From IMG/VR virus record IMGVR_UViG_3300027508_000024, positions 1 through 34,405 of that record: a DNA stretch of 34,405 nucleotides; one strand, written 5' to 3'. This stretch comes from a virus. The stretch's first letter is position 1; the number at the start of each line of letters is the position of its first letter. Shown here in pieces: positions 20,026 to 27,133 of this stretch. The notes below the pieces were generated by a model. The model was not told the DNA's origin. It searched no databases and saw only the letters and a list, made by a program, of their open reading frames with translations. The position numbers were made by a program, and so were the translations under genes.

Positions 20026-21095
20026 ACCTCAGAGCCTCTGCATCAGCCCGTTGGATTGCCTGTCCCGCCTCTGCCAGACTCTCAAGCCTCATGCCTTACG
20101 TTGAGGGAGGCGATGCGGCGAAGATGGGTACTGCAATTCATGCCTTAGCAGAGCATTGCTTCAAACGTGACTTAGACCCGATGAAGTTTGAGGGCAAGGT
20201 CTATGAGGGCATCTTGATGACTGAGGAGAACTGCGAGTTTGCACTTCAGCACCTTAAAGCTATTTGGGCTATTGAGGATGAGTTGGGTAAGGGATGCGTT
20301 AGCGTTGAGAAGTTCCTACCCTATGTAGACAGAGCAACACACAAAGTCGGTGGTACTGCTGACGTTATAGGTATCGGCAATGAGCAACGCAAGATCATCA
20401 TTGCAGACCTTAAAACTGGTAGAGGCTACGTCAGTGAAGACAATGACCAGCTACGCCTTTACGCACTGGCAGCTATGGAAGAATTTAACCTGTACCAAGA
20501 CATTGACAAGGTTGAACTCTGGATCATCCAACCCTTTCACGGTGAGGTCAGAAAGCACAAAATGACCACTCAGGAACTCGTGGATTGGGAACACTACGTA
20601 CTTCATCCAGCAATTGATAATTCCCTGAATCCTGCATTCCCGCCCGTCCCCTCAGACTCTGCCTGTCAGTACTGTCCAGCTAAAACAATCTGCCCTGCAC
20701 AAGCAAATATCGTTGAGACTGTCCATGTTTCGCCCCCTGTAGAGATGCTCACAGAAGAGCAAATCAGCGTCTTGCTGACTAAGTTTGACATGGTTGAGGA
20801 CTACATCAAGGCAGTACGAGATCATGCTTTAAAACGCATGGAATCTGGTGCAGTTATTGATGGATGGCAGCTTGCACCCAAACGTGCGTTGAGGTCTTGG
20901 ACTGATGAATCAGGTGTTGTTACTCACCTTTTAGCTCGTGGACTCAACATTGACCAGATCGTCAAGCAAGAACTCATCACCCCAGCAGCGGCAGAGAAAC
21001 TGCTAACAAAGGAACAAAGACTTGGTCTTGATGAGTTAACTTCCCGCATATCTTCAGGATTGACCCTTGCCAGAGACAAAGGTTTGAGTCAATAA
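20007..21095 (+). CDS. PD-(D/E)XK nuclease with Fe-S-type cysteines (DUF2800-like, Cas4/RecB family)
   Basis: A 362-residue protein with the RecB-type motif series: H45 and E49 in GTAIHALAEHC, D119 in GGTADVIG, D134/K136 in IIADLKTGRGY, Q148 in DNDQLRLYAL. C19 near the N-terminus and C220, C223, C229 (CQYCPAKTIC) match the four-cysteine iron-sulphur pattern of Cas4/AddB-like nucleases. It resembles the DUF2800 family of phages. It would process DNA ends in recombination or replication, with SSB and RuvC-like proteins nearby. Confidence 0.85.
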   Translation: MAIKQLNLRASASARWIACPASARLSSLMPYVEGGDAAKMGTAIHALAEHCFKRDLDPMKFEGKVYEGILMTEENCEFALQHLKAIWAIEDELGKGCVSVEKFLPYVDRATHKVGGTADVIGIGNEQRKIIIADLKTGRGYVSEDNDQLRLYALAAMEEFNLYQDIDKVELWIIQPFHGEVRKHKMTTQELVDWEHYVLHPAIDNSLNPAFPPVPSDSACQYCPAKTICPAQANIVETVHVSPPVEMLTEEQISVLLTKFDMVEDYIKAVRDHALKRMESGAVIDGWQLAPKRALRSWTDESGVVTHLLARGLNIDQIVKQELITPAAAEKLLTKEQRLGLDELTSRISSGLTLARDKGLSQ

Positions 21096-21105
21096 TCCCA
21101 ACCCC

Positions 21106-21792
21106 ATGAATACAAGAATCGAAACAATCGGAGATGCAACCCTGTACTTGGGGGATTGCATGGACATTCTGCCAACCTTGCCAAAGGTTGATGCGGTGAT
21201 TACTGACCCACCTTATGGGATCAATGAAAACAGTAAAAAAGTTGCAAGCCGTGGAAAGTTGGCGGCTCCAAAAGACTATGGTGATTTTGATTGGGACAAA
21301 GCACCGCCATCAAATGAACTGATTGATTTAATACGCACAAAAGGACAACACCAAGCATTTTTTGGTGGAAACTATTTCACATTACCTCCTACGTCATGCT
21401 GGCTTGTATGGGACAAATTGAATGGTGACAACGATTTTGCCGATTGTGAACTTGCATGGACTAATTGGGATAAAGCTGTTCGTAGACTTCAGTGGCGATG
21501 GAATGGCATGATTCGTCAAGGTAATGAAGAACGCTATCACCCAACACAAAAGCCGCTTGAGGTTATGAAATGGGTAATTACCCTATGCCCAAAATCAGAA
21601 ACAATCCTCGACCCCTTCATGGGAAGCGGCACTACAGGCGTAGCCGCTATCCAGATGGGACGCAAGTTCATTGGCATTGAGCGTGAACCTAAATACTTTG
21701 ACATTGCTTGCCAACGCATAGAACAAGCAGTAGCGCAACCAAGATTATTTGAGGATGTAAGACCCAAGCAAGAACAAACATCTTTAATATGA
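21106..21792 (+). CDS. DNA methyltransferase, beta-class (adenine-N6 or cytosine-N4)
   Basis: A 228-residue protein with the catalytic motif DPPY at 34-37 ahead of the SAM-binding motif DPFMGSGTTG at 169-178, and HPTQKPLEVMKW before it. This order is that of the beta group of amino-methyltransferases. The target base cannot be read from the sequence, although DPPY is more common in adenine enzymes. It is solitary, with no restriction nuclease beside it, so it probably protects phage DNA from host restriction. It ends in the ATGA of a possible longer start of the SSB gene. Confidence 0.9.
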   Translation: MNTRIETIGDATLYLGDCMDILPTLPKVDAVITDPPYGINENSKKVASRGKLAAPKDYGDFDWDKAPPSNELIDLIRTKGQHQAFFGGNYFTLPPTSCWLVWDKLNGDNDFADCELAWTNWDKAVRRLQWRWNGMIRQGNEERYHPTQKPLEVMKWVITLCPKSETILDPFMGSGTTGVAAIQMGRKFIGIEREPKYFDIACQRIEQAVAQPRLFEDVRPKQEQTSLI

Positions 21793-21803
21793 ATCCCCCA
21801 ACC

Positions 21804-21817
21804 GTGACATCTGTCAC
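21804..21817. promoter_or_regulatory. Perfect palindrome upstream of the SSB gene
   Basis: GTGACA (21804-21809), TC, TGTCAC (21812-21817) form a perfect inverted repeat 29 bases before the preferred GTG start. It may be an operator or a small regulatory hairpin. Confidence 0.45.
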
Positions 21818-21845
21818 ATTCTTAAAACTTTTAAAAGGAAACATT

Positions 21846-22445
21846 GTGAATTTAAACCTCAGTAACTCAGGCGGTGGTAACGGTAACTACATTAGATTCA
21901 GCCCACAAGCAAACGCATGGTCAAACCAAGATGGCGAGTTCATCTTAGAGAAGTTTGTCTTTGACCATGAGAACCTTGAAACAGGTTGGTTGCTGATTGC
22001 TACTGGCATCTTTGAATTCTTCCCTGATGGCAGTCTTGGTCAGAAAGGTTCTCAGCCAAGTGCCGAGCATAAGCGTGGATTCAAAGCAACTTTCTTCAAC
22101 AAGACAATGGGTGTTGTTGAGTACAGTGCCAACGGTGCGGGTGCAAACATGGGCTTAGAGGCTTTATGGAAACAAGTGCAAGCACAGGCATCTGCTAACG
22201 CTGGCAAGTTGCCAGTGGTGGAGTACAAGGGTAGTAGACCCGAAAAGGTTGGTAAAGGTAGCACTCGTGTACCTGAGTTCAACGTAACGGGTTGGGTAGC
22301 AAGACCAGCGGCATTGTCAGATGACAACTCAGGCGGCTTTGATCCCGAAATCTCAGCACCAGTACCCGCTAAACCAGCACCTAGCCCTATCAAGGCCAAG
22401 CCAGTAACTACACCAGCAATGGATGATGATGAGATGTTTAGTTAA
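21846..22445 (+). CDS. Single-stranded DNA-binding protein, phage type
   Basis: A 199-residue protein with an N-terminal OB-like beta region (NGNYIRFSPQANAWS, ILEKFVFDHENLETGWLLIA), then a variable Pro/Lys part and the acidic tail DDDEMFS, the type of C-terminal peptide that recruits partner proteins. The GTG at 21846 has AAAGGA eight bases upstream; a longer start at 21789 would overlap the methyltransferase and include the palindrome. It protects single strands during replication. It is followed by a clear terminator, so expression ends here. Confidence 0.75.
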   Translation: MNLNLSNSGGGNGNYIRFSPQANAWSNQDGEFILEKFVFDHENLETGWLLIATGIFEFFPDGSLGQKGSQPSAEHKRGFKATFFNKTMGVVEYSANGAGANMGLEALWKQVQAQASANAGKLPVVEYKGSRPEKVGKGSTRVPEFNVTGWVARPAALSDDNSGGFDPEISAPVPAKPAPSPIKAKPVTTPAMDDDEMFS

Positions 22446-22462
22446 ACACTGAACTAACCAGC

Positions 22463-22496
22463 ACCAGAGTTTTCGGGGGAGAACTCTGGTTTTTTT
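22463..22496 (+). terminator. Strong Rho-independent terminator after SSB
   Basis: A nine-pair stem (ACCAGAGTT at 22463-22471 with AACTCTGGT at 22482-22490) closes a ten-base loop. It is followed by a run of T to 22496, partly shared with the stem. Confidence 0.9.
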
Positions 22497-22520
22497 GTCT
22501 CTTTAACTTTGGTAGGTGGT

Positions 22521-23339
22521 ATGAATGAGTTGGCTTTATTCGCAGGCGCTGGTGGAGGAATACTCGGCGGCAAGTTGCTTGGATGGAGAACAGTCTGTGC
22601 AGTCGAGTGGGAAGCCTATCCAGCAAGCGTATTGTGCGCCCGACAAAATGATGGTCTTCTCCCGCCTTTCCCGATTTGGGATGACGTACAAACCTTTGAC
22701 GGAAAACCTTGGCGAGGAATTGTTGATGTCGTATCTGGCGGGTTTCCATGCCAGGACATCAGTGCCGCAGGAAAAGGCGCAGGAATTGACGGAGAACGAT
22801 CAGGGATGTGGTCAGAAATGGCTCGCATCATTCGTGAAGTACGACCCAGATTCGTGTTCGTGGAAAACTCACCAATGCTCACTTCTAGGGGACTTGGACG
22901 AGTTCTCGGAGACTTGGCCTCAATGGGGTTTGATGCGAAATGGGGAGTGTTGGGAGCAGCTAACGTTGGAGCAAACCATCAGAGGGACAGAATCTGGATT
23001 GTCGGAACAAACATGGCCTACCCCAAGATGTCAAATGACCCGGCCAGTAAAAATCAGATTGGACATAGAAAAGGGTCACAAGGGCAATTTAGAGGAAGTT
23101 GTGGCATTGAGGGAGAAGTTTACAACCCCAACAGCACACAATTCAAAAGAAACGAATGCGCCGAGCGAAATGAACAGAAATACTCCTACGCTTGCGGCTC
23201 AAGCTGGTGGAAAATTGAACCCGATGTGGGTCGAGTGGCTGATGGGGTGGCCGCTAGGGTGGACAGACTTAAAGCCATTGGAAATGGACAAGTCCCATTA
23301 TGTGCTGCAACAGCATGGCGAATACTCACAGAAAGATAA
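22521..23339 (+). CDS. DNA C5-cytosine methyltransferase
   Basis: A 272-residue enzyme with all main C5 motifs: FAGAGG (7-12, SAM binding), PCQ at 76-78 with the catalytic Cys, ENS at 115-117 (usually ENV), QRDRIW near 154-159, and GNGQVP at 254-259. The target-recognition part (about 163-240) is low in recognisable sequence. The same DNA carries a 272-residue ORF in another frame (22525-23343) over nearly its whole length. An in-frame TTG at 22509 is possible; the ATG at 22521 is preferred. It is probably used for protection against host restriction. Confidence 0.9.
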   Translation: MNELALFAGAGGGILGGKLLGWRTVCAVEWEAYPASVLCARQNDGLLPPFPIWDDVQTFDGKPWRGIVDVVSGGFPCQDISAAGKGAGIDGERSGMWSEMARIIREVRPRFVFVENSPMLTSRGLGRVLGDLASMGFDAKWGVLGAANVGANHQRDRIWIVGTNMAYPKMSNDPASKNQIGHRKGSQGQFRGSCGIEGEVYNPNSTQFKRNECAERNEQKYSYACGSSWWKIEPDVGRVADGVAARVDRLKAIGNGQVPLCAATAWRILTER

Positions 23340-23343
23340 CTAA
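22525..23343 (+). CDS. Second long ORF in another frame over the C5 methyltransferase
   Basis: A 272-residue open frame starting four bases inside the methyltransferase gene and ending four bases after it. The sequence is not random: it contains SWKTHQCSLLGDLDEFSETW, WPTPRC, TPTAHNSKETNAPSEMNRNT and KLNPMWVEWLMGWPLGWTDL. I recall proteins with these motifs as separate entries in phage genomes, usually labelled DNA methyltransferase-related. Either it is a real second protein or its likeness arises because the shared DNA is conserved by the methyltransferase frame. Its stop touches the primase-helicase start. Confidence 0.5.
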   Translation: MSWLYSQALVEEYSAASCLDGEQSVQSSGKPIQQAYCAPDKMMVFSRLSRFGMTYKPLTENLGEELLMSYLAGFHARTSVPQEKAQELTENDQGCGQKWLASFVKYDPDSCSWKTHQCSLLGDLDEFSETWPQWGLMRNGECWEQLTLEQTIRGTESGLSEQTWPTPRCQMTRPVKIRLDIEKGHKGNLEEVVALREKFTTPTAHNSKETNAPSEMNRNTPTLAAQAGGKLNPMWVEWLMGWPLGWTDLKPLEMDKSHYVLQQHGEYSQKDN

Positions 23344-25395
23344 ATGTCAGCACAACAAATAGCCACTACCTTGGGCAATGCAAAAAAGGTAGGCAATGGT
23401 TACCTAGCATCATGCCCCGTACCCGATCACGGTCAAGGTAAGGGAGATAAGCATCCATCCCTATCCATCACCGAATCAGTTGACGGGAATTACCTCTTCA
23501 AATGTCACGGTGGCTGCGACCAGCACACAGTGTTCAGCACCATCAAGGACATGGGCATACTCCCGCAGCTACCAGATAGACCTGAATACCTGTCCAGCAT
23601 CAAGCCGATATCTAACAGTTCACAGGCCACAACCCCGACAGTCATGACACTTGAGCATGAATGGCATTACGTTGATGAGGACGGCATCTCCCTCTTTCTC
23701 AAGCAAAGATATAAGACCAATGACATCAAAGGAAAGACATATAAGACCTTACGAGTCATGCCCGATGGCAGTCGAGTAGGCAAGTTAGGTGACTGCCGCA
23801 TCATCCCCTACCGACTCCCCGAACTGCGACAAGCAATTGCCGATGGCAGAGTCATATATATAACTGAGGGTGAGAAAGCGGCAGATAGCTTATGCAGTCT
23901 TGGGGTAGTGGCGACCACCTCTCACGCTGGTGCTGGTGGTTGGAATCAGGACTTGAACCAGTACTTTGCTGGCGCAAATGTCGTGATAGTTCCCGACAAT
24001 GATGCCGCTGGATGGGGTTACGCCCATAAGATTGTTGAGTCCTTACTTGGATCAGGTAGCACAAAGAGCATCAGGGTCTTGGATTTACCCCTTACTCAAC
24101 CCAAGGAAGATGCCTATGAGTGGGTCAATAGGTATGACGGTTCAAGGTCGCTGTTGGCACAACTGGCAAAAGCCTGTCCTATCGTCAAGTCTGTAGAAGA
24201 TGTATGGCAACCATCAAGGCTGCATGATTATGTGCCTGAGCCACAACCAAAAGAATCTAGTGCTACCGTCAAAGAAGCAAAACCCTCCAGATTACTGGTC
24301 GAGTCTTGGGACTCAATTAAAGATGAGCCAGTTGAGTGGCTCGTGCAGTCAATTGTCCCGAAGAAAGCATTTGTAGCTCTCTACGCACCCCCTGCCTCAT
24401 ACAAGTCATTCATCTCCCTTGATTTGGCAGAGGCGATTGCAACAGGCAGAGATTGGATGGGTTACAAGATACCCAAGAAAGGCGCAGTCTTATATATATG
24501 TGGTGAGGGTCATGGCGGTATGGGCGCAAGGGTGAAGGCTTGCAAGATACAGAATCAAAGTCCAGATGGCGCAAACCTGTACATCATCAGGGCGCAACTC
24601 AACCTGAGATCAAGTCCCGAAGACTTCATAGAACTACTCAACGCAATCAATGACCTGATAGCTGAGATAGGTGAACCTTTAGAGATCATCATCCTTGATA
24701 CCCTGATGCGTATGTCTGGCGGTGGATTTAACGAGAACAGTTCTGAAGACATGGGTGCATTCATCACCCAAGCAGGAAAACTCCAAGAACTCTTCGAATG
24801 TGCCTTGATGGTAATTCATCATAGTGGTAAGGACATCAGTAAGGGCTTGCGAGGTCATAGCTCCTTGCTAGGTGCTGTAGACACTGAACTTGAGATACAG
24901 CGGCAGGATTCAGTTATCAACTCAGCAGATTCAAGCGTCATAGGTAACGCAATCTTGACCGTTAGCAAACAAAAAGACGGTGCAGATAGCATCCAGATCG
25001 GCATTGAAATCGTGCTGGTGGAGATTGGAACATCAGACCTTGGGTTTGAAATTACCACCTCATTAGCCATCAGGCACAACCCCGACATCGCAAATGACAA
25101 GCCTAAAGGGTCTAAAAACAACTCAGGTAGCGGCAACAATCAGCGGATTGAGATGGATTCGTTAATGAAAGTGATTAAGTCTAAAGGAACATACAGTGAA
25201 GTAGATGGTACTAGTAGGTATGGAGTCAGTTTGGACGATTGGAGAGCCGAATTCTGGTCTATGAAAGGGTGTACTGAGGATGATAAGACGGCCTTTAAGA
25301 AAGCATGGCTTCGTGCTAGGGAGCGTCTTGTTAGCGTAAATAAGATTGTCATTGGGTCAAATTGGGTTTGGTTGAAATCCAGTTTGGATAATTAG
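23344..25395 (+). CDS. Bifunctional primase-helicase
   Basis: A 683-residue protein. The N-terminal zinc module has C24, H29, C54 and C58 (CPVPDH and FKCHGGCD). A TOPRIM primase core follows (ITEGEKAADS near 173 and VPDNDAAGWG near 217). A RecA-like helicase starts around 340 with a Walker A-like APPASYKS, ICGEGHGGM, the Walker B-type IIILDTLMRMSGG and VIHHSGKD. The layout resembles T7 gp4-style primase-helicases and RepA-like helicases. The Walker A lacks the usual second Gly but keeps Lys-Ser, as in some phage relatives. It would unwind and prime phage DNA. Confidence 0.85.
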   Translation: MSAQQIATTLGNAKKVGNGYLASCPVPDHGQGKGDKHPSLSITESVDGNYLFKCHGGCDQHTVFSTIKDMGILPQLPDRPEYLSSIKPISNSSQATTPTVMTLEHEWHYVDEDGISLFLKQRYKTNDIKGKTYKTLRVMPDGSRVGKLGDCRIIPYRLPELRQAIADGRVIYITEGEKAADSLCSLGVVATTSHAGAGGWNQDLNQYFAGANVVIVPDNDAAGWGYAHKIVESLLGSGSTKSIRVLDLPLTQPKEDAYEWVNRYDGSRSLLAQLAKACPIVKSVEDVWQPSRLHDYVPEPQPKESSATVKEAKPSRLLVESWDSIKDEPVEWLVQSIVPKKAFVALYAPPASYKSFISLDLAEAIATGRDWMGYKIPKKGAVLYICGEGHGGMGARVKACKIQNQSPDGANLYIIRAQLNLRSSPEDFIELLNAINDLIAEIGEPLEIIILDTLMRMSGGGFNENSSEDMGAFITQAGKLQELFECALMVIHHSGKDISKGLRGHSSLLGAVDTELEIQRQDSVINSADSSVIGNAILTVSKQKDGADSIQIGIEIVLVEIGTSDLGFEITTSLAIRHNPDIANDKPKGSKNNSGSGNNQRIEMDSLMKVIKSKGTYSEVDGTSRYGVSLDDWRAEFWSMKGCTEDDKTAFKKAWLRARERLVSVNKIVIGSNWVWLKSSLDN

Positions 25396-25415
25396 ATGCT
25401 GTACATCTATCCAGT

Positions 25416-25529
25416 GACAAACGAGACAAACAGGGACAAATGTCCCAAATGTCTTTTCGAGGAGATGGGGACAAACCACCTCTTGTCTATAAACAAGAGG
25501 TTTGTCTCCTGTCCCTTTGTCTCTTTGTC
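25416..25529. repeat. Array of GACAAA motifs in symmetric inverted arrangement
   Basis: GACAAA occurs on the plus strand at 25416, 25425, 25435 and 25470, and its complement TTTGTC at 25501, 25516 and 25524. The central part folds as CCTCTTGT/ACAAGAGG with an outer GACAAA/TTTGTC pairing. This non-coding stretch after the primase-helicase looks like an iteron or operator region. Confidence 0.7.
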
Positions 25530-25550
25530 GTTTTTGAAAGGAAATTGAAA

Positions 25551-26204
25551 ATGGTTAAATCACGGTTAAGAAAAGATGTTCCTAAAGTTGAGATTAAAAG
25601 GTATGAGCCAACTACTTGGGATATTCAAGCCAGTGCGGTTTTGGTTGAACTTGAGTCAAGGAAAGAGGAACATCACCAGAAATGGGGTTGTGAGAGATTG
25701 ATTACTTTAGTTGACAGTGAGTTTAGGGAGAGGTTTTGGGGTCAGATGGCTAGGGTTTGGGATGCCATCGATCACAAAGACATTGAACGGCTGCGTAAAG
25801 CAATTGCAGGGATGGTCAAAGGTTATGACCATCTAGAGAAATGGGGTGAAGATAATGAGATCAACCCAAGCCCCACAAACATCAGATTCGTTGAATGGAA
25901 AACTCAATCAGGTCAGATCATGGCAGTTACAGAAACGATAAATGATTGCATTGATTTGCAAAAGCTACGCAAAGACCTAACCATCTGGACTCTGGAAGAG
26001 TTTGAGGCCATCATCAATGAGCCAGCAATCCAGTTCATCATCAAGGCCAAAGCGTTTGACCCAACCGCACAGGTCAAGAGGTTCAAAGCTGGTGATGACT
26101 TTGGCAAAGGCTCAGGCTTTGACGATATGGTCGATGACCTTGAACCTATTTACGGCGGTGGTGATGCGCCGAAGATGTTTAACCTACCGCCAAAGAGGAA
26201 GTAA
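25551..26204 (+). CDS. Hypothetical protein, 217 aa
   Basis: A basic start (MVKSRLRKDVPKVEIKR) is followed by mostly helical charged sequence (SAVLVELESRKEEHHQKWGC, WGQMARVWDAIDHKDIERLR) and an acidic end (FDDMVDDLEPIYGGG). A longer frame from 25440 would run through the repeat array and lacks a ribosome site. The ATG at 25551 has GAAAGGAAA upstream. No domain is recognised. It follows the primase-helicase and precedes the origin-like region, so a replication-linked role is a guess. Confidence 0.65.
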   Translation: MVKSRLRKDVPKVEIKRYEPTTWDIQASAVLVELESRKEEHHQKWGCERLITLVDSEFRERFWGQMARVWDAIDHKDIERLRKAIAGMVKGYDHLEKWGEDNEINPSPTNIRFVEWKTQSGQIMAVTETINDCIDLQKLRKDLTIWTLEEFEAIINEPAIQFIIKAKAFDPTAQVKRFKAGDDFGKGSGFDDMVDDLEPIYGGGDAPKMFNLPPKRK

Positions 26205-26440
26205 TGGCGAGTCCTCAGATCAACACTGTCCAGTTCAGGCGGAAGCTGACTGAGGAACAAAGGACAATCCTATTGTGTGCCGGCAAAGGGAACATCACCA
26301 ATGGCTTTAAGAATGCCTTGGACTGCTACGCCATCTTATGGGAACTTGGATACCGCCCTAGAAACGATTTATATGATTTCTTAGGGGTAGATAAGGGAGA
26401 GCCATATAAACCTGTTGTAGGCGATTCTGACGAGGATTAG
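26204..26440 (+). CDS. Hypothetical protein, 78 aa
   Basis: A small protein with FRRKLTEEQRTILLCAGKGN and LDCYAILWELGYRPRND, ending in an acidic SDED. I recall the TEEQRTILLCAGKGxIxxGF pattern from small proteins of other phages, function unknown. It overlaps the previous gene by one base and is last of the replication-side genes. Confidence 0.65.
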   Translation: MASPQINTVQFRRKLTEEQRTILLCAGKGNITNGFKNALDCYAILWELGYRPRNDLYDFLGVDKGEPYKPVVGDSDED

Positions 26441-26492
26441 AGGCATTGCGTGGCTAGAGTTATTGCTATCCTTGGTTACGATCTCTAAACAC

Positions 26493-26527
26493 CATTTCAT
26501 AATGTGAAATGCAATCCCATAATATGG
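26493..26527. promoter_or_regulatory. Tandem operator-like palindromes, 20 bp apart
   Basis: CATTTCA-TAATG-TGAAATG (26493-26511) is a perfect seven-pair palindrome. CCATA-A-TATGG (26517-26527) is a second palindrome centred 20 bases away. The second reads on the other strand as a degenerate copy of the first (CATTCCA...). A spacing of two helical turns suggests cooperative binding of a repressor. Confidence 0.6.
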
Positions 26528-26601
26528 AATGTCCCCCAATAATGCACCATCCGCCTCTTTCCCTCTCCGCCTCCGCCAGCCAGAATCCGCCGAGCCAAAA
26601 G

Positions 26602-26863
26602 TTATCCACAGGTTATCCACAGATCGGAGGGCAAGTTATCCACATATGCACAGTCTGGTTGCAGTTTGCATCTCAGAATGCCCAAATCAGTAATACTTTC
26701 TATGATTTTGAGTTAACATAATGGACATTGTATTAAATGGATTTTGTCAGCCGTTTGTAAGCGTCTAGAAAAACACTAGCAAAATCAACAGCTTACAGAA
26801 GTTATCCACACTATCCACAGTTTCCTGTGGATAACTCGCATCTGGCAATTTGCCTGTGGATAA
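26602..26863. other. Cluster of DnaA boxes (candidate phage origin of replication)
   Basis: TTATCCACA, the consensus DnaA box, occurs on the plus strand at 26602, 26613, 26636 and 26802, a one-mismatch copy (CTATCCACA) at 26811, and the complement TGTGGATAA at 26826 and 26855. TATCCACAG and CTGTGGATA at 26812-26833 also form a nine-pair hairpin with a TTTC loop. An AT-rich stretch lies between the two groups. This is the build of a DnaA-dependent bacterial or plasmid origin. Confidence 0.75.
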
Positions 26864-26871
26864 CTTTCGAT

Positions 26872-26927
26872 GGGGGGGGAGGGGGTGCGGTCGGTCGGTC
26901 AAAGTTGTGGGAGCATCCGCCCCCCTC
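26872..26927. repeat. G-rich tract, GGTC triplet repeat and hairpin
   Basis: G8-A-G5 (26872-26885) is followed by CGGTCGGTCGGTC. GAGGGGG (26879-26885) and CGG (26888-26890) can pair with CCG and CCCCCTC (26917-26927). A structured or G-quadruplex-forming element next to the DnaA boxes is plausible. Confidence 0.5.
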
Positions 26928-26986
26928 AAAAAGCTAAATTAGAAAAAGGGGCAACTCCCCCACTCCCCGCTACGAAAAAAAGAGGT

Positions 26987-27057
26987 GTTGGCGCAGGGAG
27001 TTCCGAATTAGTAATTAGATAACCTTAAGGGAAATCATTCGGGTACTATGCGCCAAC
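26987..27057. repeat. Inverted repeat GTTGGCGCA / TGCGCCAAC
   Basis: GTTGGCGCA (26987-26995) and TGCGCCAAC (27049-27057) are perfect nine-base inverted repeats with a 53-base gap, about 75 bases before the small terminase start. They may be paired protein sites, for example for terminase or a regulator. Confidence 0.55.
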
Positions 27058-27133
27058 GCTGATAAATCTACCATATCAAGCCACAATTTGCTATAGTCCC
27101 CACCTATCACGCCCATAACGCACAAGGATAATC

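Larger units (their letters stand above)
26441..27133. other. Non-coding region: candidate replication origin and control region
   Basis: About 690 bases with no convincing gene, between the replication and packaging modules. It contains, in order: tandem palindromes at 26493-26527, a C-rich stretch, seven DnaA-type boxes at 26602-26863 with an AT-rich segment at about 26680-26750, a G-rich segment with hairpin at 26872-26927, and an inverted repeat at 26987-27057 before the small terminase gene. Confidence 0.7.

Noticed and set aside
24361-24430. Walker A of the primase-helicase seemed inactive (APPASYKS without the usual glycines)
   Set aside because: Lys-Ser is kept and I recall the same SYKSF form in other phage helicases, so loss of ATPase activity is not supported.
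25440-25550. N-terminal extension of the 217-aa protein
   Set aside because: The stretch is the GACAAA repeat array, it has no ribosome site, and the translated sequence is low in protein character (LLSLCLFVVF).
26501-26721. A 70-aa rightward frame through the DnaA boxes
   Set aside because: The codons are dictated by repeated TTATCCACA boxes and C-rich sequence; there is no ribosome site or protein-like pattern.
26441-27133. CRISPR array or tRNA in the non-coding region
   Set aside because: Repeats are 9-base DnaA boxes without regular spacers, and no cloverleaf-like sequence was seen.
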